Source: JAKLDO01 sp035354435
GTDB taxonomy: Bacteria > UBP6 > UBA1177
Direction: 5' to 3'
Length of the DNA stretch: 6,202 bases
NCBI GenBank assembly: GCA_035354435.1
Contig: DAOQAY010000157.1
Span: 1-6,202 of the forward strand
Of this stretch, positions 6,103 to 6,202 are shown in pieces. Under the pieces are notes generated by a model. The model searched no databases and was not told the DNA's origin. It saw only the letters and a program-made list of their open reading frames with translations. How positions within the stretch are numbered: the first letter of the stretch is position 1; each line of letters starts with the position of its first letter. The translations under genes and the position numbers were made by a program.

Positions 6103-6202
6103 ATGGAAAACACCAAAAAGATAAAACCAGTTACAGATCATAGAAAAATTGAGGAAGCTGTAAAAAAATTTAAAAAAAAGAAGGCTTGCGAGCCCAAGAA
6201 CT
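6103..6202 (+). CDS. lysine-rich small protein, N-terminal part (runs off the window)
   Basis: The first 33 codons are visible, from the ATG with an optimal AGGAG. About a third of the residues are Lys: MENTKKIKPVTDHRK is followed by a helical, basic stretch and one Cys. There is no signal peptide and no recognised domain so far. It starts 9 nt after the peptidase stop, so it probably belongs to the same transcript. Its strong positive charge contrasts with the acidic peptidase. It could be a substrate, a partner or an unrelated small protein; the missing 3' part prevents a call. Confidence 0.6.
   Translation, partial: MENTKKIKPVTDHRKIEEAVKKFKKKKACEPKN

Noticed and set aside
5902..6141. 79-codon minus-strand frame opposite the peptidase C-terminus
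   Set aside because: It lies antisense to the catalytic His/Asp region of the peptidase and looks like random hydrophobic sequence.

Overview
The window looks like AT-rich bacterial chromosome with ordinary housekeeping genes at the left and centre and a more accessory-looking locus at the right. No gene fixes the lineage. The FabF, UvrA and START-like proteins and the lytic transglycosylase remnant would fit a free-living, probably Gram-negative-type bacterium, but I cannot name a phylum. I saw no rRNA, tRNA, CRISPR array or transposase.

Left part (1-936, + strand): the 3' end of fabF (beta-ketoacyl-ACP synthase II), a weak hairpin, then a two-gene unit. This unit is a 60-residue protein overlapped by 56 nt by a small nucleotidyltransferase-fold protein of the AbiEii/MNT-like type. 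The pair resembles a widespread two-gene module that may be a toxin-antitoxin system. In this copy the first metal-binding aspartate of the nucleotidyltransferase is replaced by asparagine.

Central part (971-4518, - strand): a two-gene operon read leftward. uvrA (complete, 928 residues) has a consensus-like -35 box and a strong Shine-Dalgarno. A START-domain-like protein with an export signal follows, translationally coupled through a TTGA stop/start overlap.

Right part (4527-6202, + strand): directly behind the uvrA promoter lies the 3' remnant of a lytic transglycosylase gene without its catalytic part. A 283-nt non-coding stretch follows, carrying a 12/13-bp dyad next to an extended -10 motif. 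Then comes an acidic 333-residue protein with a calcium-binding-type Asp repeat and a C-terminal C39-like papain-fold cysteine peptidase domain. A lysine-rich small gene starts 9 nt later and runs off the window.

The most interesting parts are the right-hand peptidase/basic-protein unit with its own putative regulated promoter, and the variant nucleotidyltransferase pair. The fabF, uvrA and START genes look ordinary.
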